Part shown: positions 14,080-25,999 of the stretch, piece after piece
How positions within the stretch are numbered: position 1 is the first letter of the stretch
Layout: the number at the start of each line of letters is the position of its first letter
Origin: Lottia gigantea
Taxonomy: Eukaryota > Mollusca > Gastropoda > Lottiidae
DNA: 64,000 nucleotides
NCBI RefSeq assembly: GCF_000327385.1
Contig: NW_008708986.1
Location: 5,796,010 to 5,860,009 of the forward strand
Direction: 5' to 3'
The notes under the pieces: generated by a model
Told to the model about the DNA's origin: nothing
The model's input: only the letters and a program-made list of their open reading frames with translations
Database searches by the model: none
Position numbers and translations under genes: made by a program

Positions 14080-15430
14080 GATAAAATATAGTAAATCACA
14101 TTAGACATTGGAGAAGTACAGTAACTGGACTATCTTCTCGCCAAGATAAGACTTTCTCTTTGGCCGAGATAAGCTAAAAATCTGAAGGTTTCAGACTATC
14201 AGGCGTCCACTCACCCTGTCTAATGACCTGCCAAAAATTTGTCATGATAATTCTTCCTTATCAGCCTAACATTTAATACTTGAGACTTCAGTTTCCACTG
14301 ACCATAGCAACCTGCTCGTAAATCTTTTAACTTCAAGTGTCTCTTTTTTAAAAAAGAAATAAACTTGCGATGCCTTTCGTATTATTTGACCGGGTTTTGT
14401 TTGTTAGTATTTTTGTTCCGATGAAATTTTCCTTCATTGCACACTGTTTAGTTTTGTAATGATTTTGAATAATCAATACTTATGATATAGTCGGGCTAAT
14501 ATCAGTATAAGTTCGAGGCTGTAACGTCGACTGACACAGTCTCTGTATGCCATTAGGTGTGATGCAAAATGTCCCTGAACACAAGATCTGTGAAGCTGAT
14601 CTGCTGTAACAACAGTTGTTGGTTTTGTCGCAATATTTGATTAAAAACAAACAAAAATATTTTTGCTGTCGAATTCGTAAAAAATGACGCCGGAGACCTC
14701 AATGCAACCAGAAATATTTCCCAAGGATTTTATTTTAGAACCATCCCCCATGAACATCAAGAGGAACTGGATATGACTAAGAAAAATTAGGATTGTGTTG
14801 CGACCCTACATATCGTCAAACAAAGCTCAAAATAATCTCCACAGCCAAGAAGAAGCGGTATGTGTAAAAAAGAGCATCAGCTGTACATATTTTGGAGTGC
14901 AGAAGAGTAACAACAAAACATAGTTGGCAAACACTTTTAAGATGTTTGAGTTGGAATGTTGTTTCATTCATTCAATACCTACATTTGCTATGTTGTAAAG
15001 TTTACATTGTTAACATAATGTGGAATGCACAACTAAACGTCTTTTTGATATATTTTTGTTTCGCGTATTTAGCTAGTCGATAATTTTAATGGATTCTGTC
15101 GGTTTACTCAAATTCCGGACTTTGCTTCACTATTAGAAAACGAAATGAGTAGAAGATTTTTAATCAAAGCGTTAATGGAGATGGGTAATCTAGTGATACT
15201 GTTGACGAAATCTGGGAACACCAGACACGTGCCAGAACACAGACAAACATTTCGTTTCTTGACCTTTTGCCATTCTTAATTTTATGGGGGTATAGAATAT
15301 TATCTGTTGGTTTTTAACTTGGTATTAGTTTGAACTTTAACAAGGCATGTAACCTACAACTTTCTACTTGTTTTACATGATTTTATTGTTTTGATTAGGA
15401 TGAGAATTAACCCCACCCTGCTTCAAACTG
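14080..15430. other. Intergenic, nothing recognised
   Basis: No gene, RNA or transposon signature could be supported. Short open frames such as 14892-15083 are Cys/Tyr-rich, lack splice context and look random. Confidence 0.45.
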
Positions 15431-15431
15431 C

Positions 15432-15530
15432 CACTCTATATTCACTCTATATCCACTCTATATTCACTCTATATTCACTCTATATCCACTTTATATCCAC
15501 TTTATATTAACTCTATATCCACTCTATATT
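15432..15530 (+). repeat. 11-bp minisatellite, nine copies
   Basis: Nine consecutive 11-bp units of the form CACTCTATATY are present, with single-base variants (CACTTTATATY, AACTCTATATC). Confidence 0.9.
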
Positions 15531-16746
15531 CAGGGTGGATTTCATAACAGTAACAACCTGAAAGATTTTTTTTTGCTTTACTTTGCACCTGCCCTGGATC
15601 ACTGAGTTCAAAAATGGCTTTCTATATATATGTGATGATTTATTTTTAGAATTACAGGAACCTCATGATGCAATGGCAGCTATTTATAAGCGTTCCCGAT
15701 ACACAAACATATTTCAGCGAATCTGTTTTGATTCCATAAAAACTACCGAATGATACGCCATTAATTAAAATGGAAGAATATATTATTATTTGAATAAGCA
15801 TGGCATGAAACGATATTTTGAGAGATTGGGCACTATTTCCAATGAAGGATTGGTTTTGTTGGAAAATATATTTAATTCATTTTTTAAGTCTCCAGTCTTT
15901 TTAAAACTTAAGACACAAAGTAAGGAATGTTTTTCAAAATGTATGACATTTTGTTCCAAATCATTAAAATAATTAGCTTGATTAGCTTTATCAGCGCCTT
16001 TTTATGTGAAATTTGGACTGATTGGGAGAACATCTCGATCAAAAACCAACCATTTTCTTTCATCTTTCCCTATCTAGTCTCTCGAGACGTCTAATCACAG
16101 TAATCAAAACTTAGAAAACTACAGAGAAATGAAGAGAACTTTTGATTTTTACCACCCAAACACTCATCTAGATTACTGATAATAAGTGAGGGGATAATAC
16201 ATTCGGGAGTTCCGCGCCATTTACTCGTTCCGCTTTTGAAATCCAATCCAAAATGTAACGAACCAGTAATATCTAACCTCATGGGAAGACTCTAGCACGC
16301 GCATACTGGCAAACTGTGACGTAATTGTTAATCAGGGATGAAATCTCGTAATCAGCTGACAGTTAACGATATTAACGCGAGATCAAAGTGCACCAGAGGA
16401 CAGACAAGGGATTCGAATAGCCACTTTGAAAGGAAAATTAAGCAAATGATATTACATGTTACTAATACAATGAAGATGATAAGCGATATTAATATGCTGT
16501 AAATCTAATTGTTAACCTGTCTCAGACAGCCAAACTAAATTTGCGGTTTGAAATCATTTAGAATTTCATACATACAAATTACAACTGACAATAGATGATT
16601 CAAAAGATATTGCAAAATTAACTTATTTGTGACTATTTTGAAATTAATAAAATTTTGCACCCTGTGTGATACTTTGTGAAAAATAAATCGATATTATAAT
16701 TATGTATTCAGAGAAGGAACACTACAATATACTCTCCGACATATTA

Positions 16747-17135
16747 AATACTTTTTATGCTAATGATGGTATAATTTTAGCAACCCTCTTTCTCCCTGCC
16801 CTTTTGGGGTTTGCATGCCTATTTTTGACTAATTTTTAGATTCGCGAATCTCATGTCTGAAATAGCATTTTGAGAGATTTACAAATTGGATGAATAATTC
16901 TAAAAAAATTGTTTTCTGTGCAGTGACAGTGGTGCGGTTGTTGATAAAGGTAGTGATCTACTTTCAGTTTGATTAGCTCAAGATATTCTTGAATTTTTGT
17001 CCAGAAACTAAGTATTGGCCAGGCTTTTATGTGACATATAGGAAAGTTTTCAACGAGATTTCTGGAAAAAGTTACAAGGTTGAATTTCGTAATTTAACAT
17101 GGAAAGAGATGGCAAATAAATAAGTCCATACACGG
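16747..17135 (+). mobile_element. MITE-like element A, copy 1 (ends eroded)
   Basis: Aligns along its length with 17191-17691. Shared blocks are CCTTTTGGGGTTT, GCATGCCTATTTTTG, CAACGAGATTTCTGGAAAAA and AGAGATGGCAAAT. Its right end is eroded (AATAAGTCCATA against TGAGTCCATAAA in the other copy). It is non-coding. The two copies sit close together in direct orientation. Confidence 0.6.
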
Positions 17136-17190
17136 GAAAAGGGAAGTAACTAGATAACCCATCCGTTTATCGTGGTTTCAATCATAACAG

Positions 17191-17691
17191 GACTCACTCC
17201 ACTAAAACATTTTATGCAAATGATTGACTCACTCCACTAAAACATTTTATGCAAATGATTGTATAGGAATGTAGTCCAGGCTATTTTTAGAAATCTTCTT
17301 TCTCTCTCCCTTTTGGGGTTTTTGCATGCCTATTTTTGGGTAAAATTTGGTCTAGATTTGGAATTTGATGTCTGAAATTGCATTATCTTTCAGATTTGGT
17401 GAGATGATGAGAGACCTAAAGGCGGAAGGCTAATTCTAAAAATAGTCGTTTTGTGAAGTGCCAAACTCTAGCGGATGAGTATAACCGGTAGTAGTCTACT
17501 TTCAATTTTAGTAGCTCAAAATTTTCATGGTCATCATATAATGAATTTTTTAGGTGACATTGAGAATTGGTCAGGCTTTCATTCGACATATTGGAAAGCT
17601 TTCAACGAGATTTCTGGAAAAAGTTATAGAAGGTTGAATTTCGTGTTTTAACATGGGAAGAGATGGCAAATGATTTAGTGGAGTGAGTCCA
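17191..17691 (+). mobile_element. MITE-like element A, copy 2, with terminal inverted repeats
   Basis: The left end GACTCACTCCACTAAA is the reverse complement of TTTAGTGGAGTGAGTC near 17676-17691. The match extends inward as ATTTTATGCAAATGATT against GCAAATGA. The left terminus is itself duplicated in tandem (35-bp units at 17191-17225 and 17226-17260), so the original end may be at 17226. No clear target-site duplication was found. It has no coding capacity, as expected of a non-autonomous DNA element. Confidence 0.65.
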
Positions 17692-19734
17692 TAAACCCTT
17701 GCCAATACCTATCTAGCTGCTATTGAGTAAATTCCATGCTTTCGATTTCTTAATTTGTTAATTCTCCGAAGGCAACAGGGAAATTATTGATATTAAATTA
17801 TTCACATAAAAAGTAAAATATTTACGGTTATATTTCTTACGCTTTTCACATTAATTTCTTTAAGGAATACTATAGGCCACTTATAAGGCTGACCCAAAAA
17901 ATCGAAATTGTTAAACATGGTTCAAATGAGTCTTTGTTTATCAGTGGCCTTAGCTGAATCCTGCATCAGAATCCCTCTAATGCGGCATATCCATACAACT
18001 TAGAAATTACCCATAAAACTATAAGTAATTATTTTTCAATAGTAATTAAGTAAAGAAAGTAAAGTAATATAGTTATAATTTGTACAGTACACCTGTATGA
18101 TTTATTACAGTAATGATTATTATCATCACAGGGTGTTCTGACGGTTCAAAGCAACTCACAGCAACATAGTACTAACACATACCCTACCCCCACTGTGTCT
18201 TCCTGTGTCTTCCTGATAACTTCACCCTTGTCTACTACAAAATATGAGATTTTACCAACTTTTACCTACTGAGAGCTACATAATTGTACACTTGAGATTT
18301 CTCCAAAAAGGAGATTCAGATAAAGGAAGGAGAGAAGGTATATGATCAGTTTAAGTGTAATGGAAATAGATTTTTGCTTGAATTAGTGATTATTCGTTAA
18401 CTTTTATAATTATTCAAGGCAAGTGTCATCATTACCTTTTATAACGGCTTAGAGGAGATGCCGGTTTACAGATGATGTCGTTTAGAGGAGTTTCACTTAT
18501 ATATACTTATCATATAGGTATCGCGAACAACAAATCGTAGTATAGCTGAGCAGCATCAATATCTGAAAAGCATATAGCTGTATAATAAATAAAACGTGAT
18601 TCAGATGTCGTGAATTTTGGTTCTTTGGTTGTAAATCGAACATTGTCGTAAGCTCTGTCCTTCTGTAATCTTGTTCTCCACAACTGGTCTACTTCTTGAT
18701 CTTTTTTTCAGGGAATTTAACCAACAAAAATGTCTCATGTACTTCGAAACTCACTTGAGTCACAATTGCTGATGAAATTTTACGAAAAATTGTAAAAATG
18801 TACTTTGCCAGTCGAGTATGAAACCAAGAATGGCAAATATTTATCGCGGATACCCATTCTTGACAGGTCACAGTATTGATGCCACTGTTCTAAAAGATAT
18901 GCAAAACTGCACAAGTACGTCAAAGGGATGATGGTTGTTGATGAATAGCAAACTTTTATATTTGCCTATGCATAGGTATTGATGTTTAAGAGAATAGTAC
19001 AATTTCAATTTTTATTGCGAAAGGAAACATTTTAAAAGAAAATTTTATGTAACCTTTAACAATAGTTTAAAATGGTAACATTAAACACGATTTAAACCAC
19101 GAAGTCAAAATATGTCACGACGTGACAAGAAAACGGAAGTTAAACGAAAGAATTTCAAACACACATGGCCCCCAAGAAGTTAAAGACTAACTACGGAGTT
19201 GAGATAGTTTACAAATAATTCCAATTTATCTTGTCTATACCCGAGAATTCACGGCGCCAGCTCAATGAATGAATGGATAAAAGCAAAGACCAGAGCCCCA
19301 TCATTAAGCTAACGAGGTTTACTATAAATTTCATCTTACTCATTGAGATAAATATATACAAGAAAGAGAAATTATACTATAATGCTATATAATGGTTTCG
19401 GACATATCACTATAAATTCAGATATACAAATTAAGAAATAAAGTGGTGTTGAAAGCCCTCAATTTATGATGTTTATTCCTAATTTTAATAGTTCCTGCTT
19501 TTTCAGCACCACTCCCATGGTTATGGTTGGTTTATGACTTACAATCACCTAGTTTAAACCATTTAAAATATTCAATGTGTGAGTTTAGATCTTTTAAATG
19601 ATCTTTAATTGAGTTAATACCTTCCGGCCATTTTGATTCTGAAATAAACAACCCCAATAAATGGTGCATAAGTTTTAAAGGGAATTTAGCCTTTGTGTAT
19701 CTGAGTCCCTTTAAAGGGACAGATTCGACATCCG
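17692..19734. other. Intergenic, nothing recognised
   Basis: Only short AT-rich open frames occur. No exon, RNA gene or transposon signature could be supported. Confidence 0.4.
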
Positions 19735-20250
19735 TTTGACCAATCATATCTTAGTCTCAGAAATGGGAATTATTTACATAAACTAAGTAATAGTGTTCGA
19801 AGCTCACACAATTATCCACGTTGGAATGTTTAAATGACGACTCGTTTTTTCTTGAGACTCCATCATATGTAGTAGTGAAACTCCTCGTGTGAGGTATTTT
19901 TGGAGGATATATGCATTTCATGTATATCCAAAGACTATTTACGTATATTCAAGTCCCAAATCAACCCCCAAAAATGTCCCAAATCTTCCAACTAACACAA
20001 TTTCGAGGACCAGATTATAAAGTCACTATCGCAATATATATTATTTCACCGTCAACGCCACCATCATTTGGGTCCCAATGAAAACGTCTCGTATATAGAT
20101 GAAGGGGAAACAATCACTGGTTAAAAAGTTATGCCACGTTTCGACATGCTTCCCCCGTAGTCCCCAGGCACATAATCATCAACAAGGATACACGGGTCAA
20201 ATCTTTCTTGGTTGTAGGTTGCCTACTTTTGAACTTGTCCAAAGATGTAA
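19735..20250 (+). repeat. Dispersed repeat, family D, copy 2
   Basis: Carries the same ordered blocks as 8934-9170 and 53983-54340 (TTTGACCAATCATA, TTAGTCTCAGAAATG, AGCTCACA, GACGACTCGTTTTTTCTTGA) and a later GCCTACTTTTGAAC block shared with the 54 kb copy. A palindromic CCCTTTAAAGGGAC lies just to its left. Confidence 0.5.
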
Positions 20251-20574
20251 AGCTCGATTGCGTCTATTTTATTTTCGCCTTTGAGATGCTCTGAATATTG
20301 CAGATTAAAACTCTCGTTTATCTTCTATTGCCAATTAATTTCTAATAAATACTACAGATAAAACTTCTATCTAACTGCACCTGCACTGTACCTACGTCAG
20401 AACTGAAATTCAACCATTTCTTTAAATATTCCCTTATTATCCTGTGCCAACGTAAATATTAAGTCGATAAAATTGATCTGAATTCAAAACAGGTTGACCT
20501 CCCTTATAGTTACAATGAACTATAAAAGCCCTTTAGATAATAGTGTAGACAATGCAACAATCTCACCGGTATGA

Positions 20575-20829
20575 CGTGGAGTATTAGCCTGCTCTTTTTC
20601 GAATATCAACTGTCGAGGCATCTTTAACGTGCAAAGATTGTAACACACGGGGCCTCGGTTTATTGTCCCATCCGAGCGACTAGACGCTTTATCCATGTCA
20701 GCCCCTCTTACCCGCATCACTGACAGGGGGAAACCGGGTTGAAAAATCCGAAGGTATTATGCCGGGGTTGAACCCTGGACCGTCAGGTTAGCGAGCAATG
20801 GCCTAACTCACTGAGTCACCGCGGCTCCC
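20575..20829 (-). mobile_element. tRNA-derived SINE (family S), head and body
   Basis: Read on the minus strand from 20829, the element begins GGGAGCCGCGGTGACTCAGT. It has an A-box-like segment (TGACTCAGTGAGTTAGGCC) and then a B-box-like GGGTTCAACCCC. This is the spacing of an internal tRNA-type pol III promoter. The body includes ACAATAAACCGAGGCCCC, which recurs in other copies at 55140 and 55728. A short, non-coding, tRNA-headed element is a SINE. The tail is missing or diverged here. Confidence 0.75.
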
Positions 20830-23800
20830 ACTTTTCAGACATAGAGAAAATGGCAACAATATGTTATCAATAACAATACAGCGATTTTAATTTAAAAACA
20901 GACAGTCGTTACTTTTTCGTACTTCTTCTTGGCGAACAATGTATATCATCAATATCAAAAACGCCTTACGGTCCACTCAACTTTTTGATGCGTCTTTCTT
21001 GCCTAATCAGTTAGATTTTTCGCGCGATCTTTTTTTAAGATTGAGAGATAAAAATTACGAATGTGGGGAACGTATGGCCTACAACTGATATACATATAAC
21101 TGACAAATGTATCGCTTAATACGAGATAACCGGAGATATGACGAGATAGAGTGTTTGAGATAGACGAAGGTGACGACATAATTGATATGAATTTTATCAG
21201 TTCACTCACTACAAAACTTCTTAAATAAAACACAAACATACACAAGCATTAATTTGCAAATAGTTGGTGATTCTCAATACTGATATACCGTCAGTAGTTC
21301 GAAGGAACCAGATCCGTAGTGAGCAGGGTGGCAAAATTGGAATGATATTTTCGTGCATACTATAATAAATATTCTCTTGGTCAAATTGACAAATTTTCCT
21401 TTTTGTACACATTTTGCGTTGACCGTATCTAATAACCGAATCAGTAGCATAGAAAAGGGACTCCATTTTTGTTTATTTAATATGCAAAAAATCTTCGACA
21501 ACCATTTGCGTTGTGGTAGGTGTTAAGGTTCATGTAACAGAGAAACATCTTCCGAGGTGTAGCCCACATGGTGCAGAAAAGTAGGAAACTCCATTCATTT
21601 CATTTCACTTCCGATAAGTAGTGAATTGTATTGTTAATTTTCATGGCATTTCTTTCAGTAAAAACGATGACGTTTGGAAATAAAATCTAAAAAATTTTCC
21701 AAATCAAAAATGAGGTAAGATCCTTTAAACTTTGCACATTGGTCCCTGGGAAGATAATGAAATCGTTTCTATCGCTTTCTTATCTTAATCATTTTTTCTA
21801 GTCAATTGTACACTAACCATTGACAACAACAATCCAAGTGTAAACATTTTAGACTTGACACTCGTGAAAAGTTTGATGGAAAATTTCAGAAGTTTGTTTG
21901 CTTGACACGGCTATTGACTTCTTTTTTTTATCTGAACGCCGCCTTACAATTCTTGGGTCACTAAGGCTTTTGAGATATGACCACTTATATGATCAAGTCA
22001 TAAAGTTGAATTGTCAATTTATTGTATCTATTGGTCAATTGAAAACCACCAGATTAACGTAATATGTACAACTAAAATTGAGCTCCAACAGCTTTTAACG
22101 TCCAAAGTTGCGAATATGGCTGTTTTCGGACAGCTATAAAACCGGAAGTACATGTCGGAGGTCAAATGTCAAAGTACCAACTGATAGCCAAGGTCAATGA
22201 CTTTTGACCTTGTAAAGTTCACTGAAAGGCTCAGACTAGGATGAACGAGAAATACAAAACATTAGTCAAAGAAAGTAGCAATAACCCTTTTTCCAAAAAC
22301 GACAATAAAATTGTAAGAAGTCCCCTTTTCAACACAAAGGACACTTTTGTTCTTCTGACCCAGAGCAGATGAAAAACATAAACAACTTGTTCTAAGAAAT
22401 GTCTGTATTTGAAAATTGTTCCGATTTTAGATAACTTACTTACAGACTCTGCAATAAGTGTTAATGATTAATGTAGAAATAAAACCTGCCATTTAATTTG
22501 ATTAACGACAAACAACAAAAGGGTCATGATAGTAAACATTTCAATTTAACCAATATCTCGATGAACTATTTATTTTTTCACTTCACATTTTTTAAACTTT
22601 AAACATGTATTTACAAAATAAATCCTTGGATTATTGGAATTCGAAGTCGGTGAAGGCAATGTTTACCATGTGAACGAAAGAATTTTGTCATTGTGCAACG
22701 CAACGAAGTATCTTTTTGATTTGTTTAGGAAAATTTCGAGACCCATGTCCTGGTGTCGAAATGGTGAAACAGGCGATAAAAGTCTTCGTGGGAAGTTTTA
22801 AATCATAGAGATAAGAATGTCGATTATCTTCTAGGGTCAATATTAACAGTTAGTTTTCAATTCATTGTATATATCCATGCTCATCTCATTGTCTTAGGAT
22901 TTGGAATAAGGACCGTAAATTTAAAGTCAAGGTAAGATACGGTCATATTTTTTAAAGCTTTCAGTAGTATATCTACAGCATAAAGAATTATTGATTGGTT
23001 CACTGAAAGAGGGGCAACTGGAACAGACAAAGAGTTTCAACAGGCGTAGGACAGTTGCATCTAACCGAACCTCACCGGACAAATGCCCACTGCACAATCG
23101 CTCATTACAGAAATGAAAAATAGGACACAAATTTTTACATATTTAGTGTTTAACGCTTCTTGTATCTGGTGAGCAACTGAGCATATCCCGTGGAAGGTCA
23201 GCTTCTGGATGTCTAGATTACCTCAGTAGAGCTAAAATTTCAATTGTAAGGGCTGACAGATTGCAGGGTCGTCAAATCGCTGTTGTTCACTAGCAAAGCC
23301 GTTGACGTGTACGCTTCTGTAATGAATACACTCTAAGATGAACCAAATTATCACCGATTTGCCCGATTTCATAAAGAAATAATGCCCGAAGTTTAAAAAT
23401 GTAACATCATCAATGCAGCGCGAAGTGGAGTCAATATTTACCCATTATTTTCTATAGCCAACCTTCGCTTGCATAGTAACAACCGAAGCCTCGGTTTATT
23501 CTAACAACAGATTGAATGACTAAATTTTTTTCTTATAAATGACACTTCAAAGCATTATTCGTTTATGCTTCTTCGACTAACATAAATATTTAATTAATTT
23601 AATTTGATAATAAATAGTACACCATTTATTAATATTATTGTGTTGCTTACATACTTTTAATAATTGAACATCATATTAAAGTGTTGTGGTTATTGTGAAA
23701 TTAAGCAAATGTAATTTCTTTGCCTTGCTGAAATGCATCTAAAACAGGACAAAACATTGGACTACGCTACCTTCTATTATTATTGTTTAGTAAATTGCCT

Positions 23801-23873
23801 TTGGTTAATGGGAAGTAACTCCTTATTGGTATTACCAAACCTGATTCGTTGTTATCCATAGCAATATATAGTT
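20830..23873. other. Intergenic; one SINE-tail fragment
   Basis: A SINE-S 3' end lies at about 21557-21600 in sense orientation (AGCCCACATGGTGCAGAAAA, then GTAGGAAACTC). A short SINE-like trace with CCTCGGTTTATT lies near 23488. No gene could be supported. Confidence 0.45.
21557..21600 (+). mobile_element. SINE family S, 3'-end fragment
   Basis: AGCCCACATGGTGCAGAAAA followed by GTAGGAAACTCCATTCATTT is the reverse complement of the left part of the copy at 38952-39102. It therefore represents the 3' tail of the family. Confidence 0.55.
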
Positions 23874-24252
23874 CATCTTCACAATATCAAACTATTACGA
23901 ACTGCGTCTTATGATTTGACTGCAATAGCGATGCAGGGATCTGTAAATAATAAAAAAAACATGATTGGGCTATGATTTTATGGATTTTAACTGGATTTGA
24001 AGGCAAGGCATTCTCACTTACCTTCAACCTCAAAATGTCAAGTACCTTGGCAGCCTTTCTTGTGTCACACAAGTTTGTGGATGTAGCGAATACAGCCAAT
24101 CGGGGTCCTCGAAAGAAAGTCTATAAACAATAAGCCATAATGTCGAGTGCTATGATTGGCTGTATTCTCTTAGTGTCCGATTCAATCAAATCGCTGCATT
24201 CAGTGATACAAGAAAGGTGACTAATGTAGAGAAAGTTGACATTGTGAAGATG
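23874..24252 (+). mobile_element. MITE family B, copy 1
   Basis: The left end CATCTTCACAATATCAA matches the reverse complement of the right end (TTGACATTGTGAAGATG, 24236-24252). The interior shares blocks with 27398-27630 and 48887-49158: GACTGCAATAGC, AGTCTATAAAC, TTGGCTGTATTCTCT and TCAATCAAATC. Non-autonomous DNA transposon derivative. Confidence 0.65.
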
Positions 24253-25999
24253 CAGGACTGAATGACAGCAGACAGCTGACAAAATCTTCACTGCACCAAG
24301 ACAACAGTCTTGAGATATCAATATCTGGAGAAATAAATATATAAATATAACAACCTTCGCAACAGACAAGGTCATACAAGTTGGCCCGAAAACCTATATT
24401 AAAATTCAAAACAAAACCAACAATGAGGTATCTCTTACCATCAATTGAAGGAGAGCTGTCATGTCCTATGCACAGAAATCTTACTTAGCTAATCAAATAT
24501 ATTTAAATAAGACGTCTCTGTTATTTCGCGGTATCGGATTTCATCTAGATCCTTATATAACAGCCCCGATTGCCCGACATTGACAGACCCGGCATAATTA
24601 CACTTTCATGTAGATTCAGATTTTCGAATATAAAAAGTGAGTTCGAGAAAAAATTACTTGTGCCTGTGAATTATTTGGATATTAATTCTTTTGAATCGTT
24701 CAGTTATTTTCGCTGATTTGATTTTGATTTTGGCCTAAAAACCAGCGTTTTTCTATATACTCGGATTATTATCGATAGTTTAATGCAGGATAGAACGTAG
24801 GATGGTTTTGTGTCCTGTATCTAATAGGGATAATCAACATTTTATTCGTTATTTTATTTAAGCATACATTTTTTTTTAATAAATCAACACACTTTACAAA
24901 AAACATTATTCGTTATGTTCTTGTTTATGTTACAAGCATATATTGTTTTAAACAAATCAACACCTTTTACGAAAAACATTATTCGTTACACGCATTTTGT
25001 ATTATTTTGATGAAATACAATTCTGAACAAAACTTTATTCGTTATGTTCTTTTGTTTTATAAATCAACACACTTACAAAAAAAACACTATTATTACACGA
25101 ATAAATTTTTGACAAAATACATTTAAAACAAAACTTTATTCATTTGTTTATATTAAAAGCATATCTTTTGTTTTAAATCACACATTATTAGTTATATTCT
25201 TGTTTAGGTTGCAAGCATAATTTTTATATATATAAATCAACACAATTTACAAAATACATCATTCGTTATGTTATAATTCGTTATATTTATAATATTTATA
25301 AAATATACAAATACAGGTAAAATATACAAATTTGTATAATATGACACTGACTGCACAATGCAAAATAATAAATGAACACAATATTGACGTACAACCGTTT
25401 AGTTTGTCGTAATTCCATACGTTCACTTTACATATGAACACATCAGACAGTTATTTTTGCAGTTACATAGTGCTAGTGTACTTTTATAGACGGGAATTCG
25501 AATATCAATAGAGCCCATGTCGTGTTACCCACAAAACTATTTTTTCGAACTCTTTGGGTTTTTTTTAAATATCTCGCCGACAAGTTAACTGTGAAAACAA
25601 ATTCGTCTCTTCTGCTAATATTGATAATATTGAACAATTAAAAAATAACTTTCATTGTCAAGGTACCCAAATTTTAAAGAATGAAACACTCATTCACAAC
25701 TTTTCAACACCACTAACTTCAAGCGAACACTTATCGAAAACAGAATTTGAGAATGGAGTATTGAGAATTTGAGGTGGTTTTGTATTTTTACGTTTCATGA
25801 ATGAGGTTTATGAAGTTTTTGTGTTCTTCTTATTTCATATTGTAATATATAATAACACAATAGTAACAGAAGCCACAATAGAAAGTACGTCAAAAAAAAA
25901 CAAAACTTAACGGGAAATGTAGTTGCATTAATCATGTTAATTTTATCTTAGTCATAATTTTATCAGTTATTATTTGTCATTATTTTCTCATTTTCCAAG
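24253..25999. other. 5' flank of SLC6 gene 1
   Basis: Holds a degenerate AT-rich repeat (about 24839-25290) and then the presumed promoter and 5' UTR of gene 1. There is no clear TATA box or initiator. An in-frame TAA at 25955-25957 bounds the open frame upstream of the ATG at 26000. TTTTCTCATTTTCCAAG just before the ATG could be a splice acceptor, so an upstream non-coding or short coding exon is possible. Confidence 0.5.
24839..25290 (+). repeat. Degenerate AT-rich tandem-like repeat
   Basis: Blocks such as AAATCAACAC (near 24884, 24956, 25058 and 25228), ACATTATTCGTTATGTTCTT and RTTACAAGCATA recur in the same order with irregular spacing. This suggests an old, decayed tandem array upstream of gene 1. 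Confidence 0.55.
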
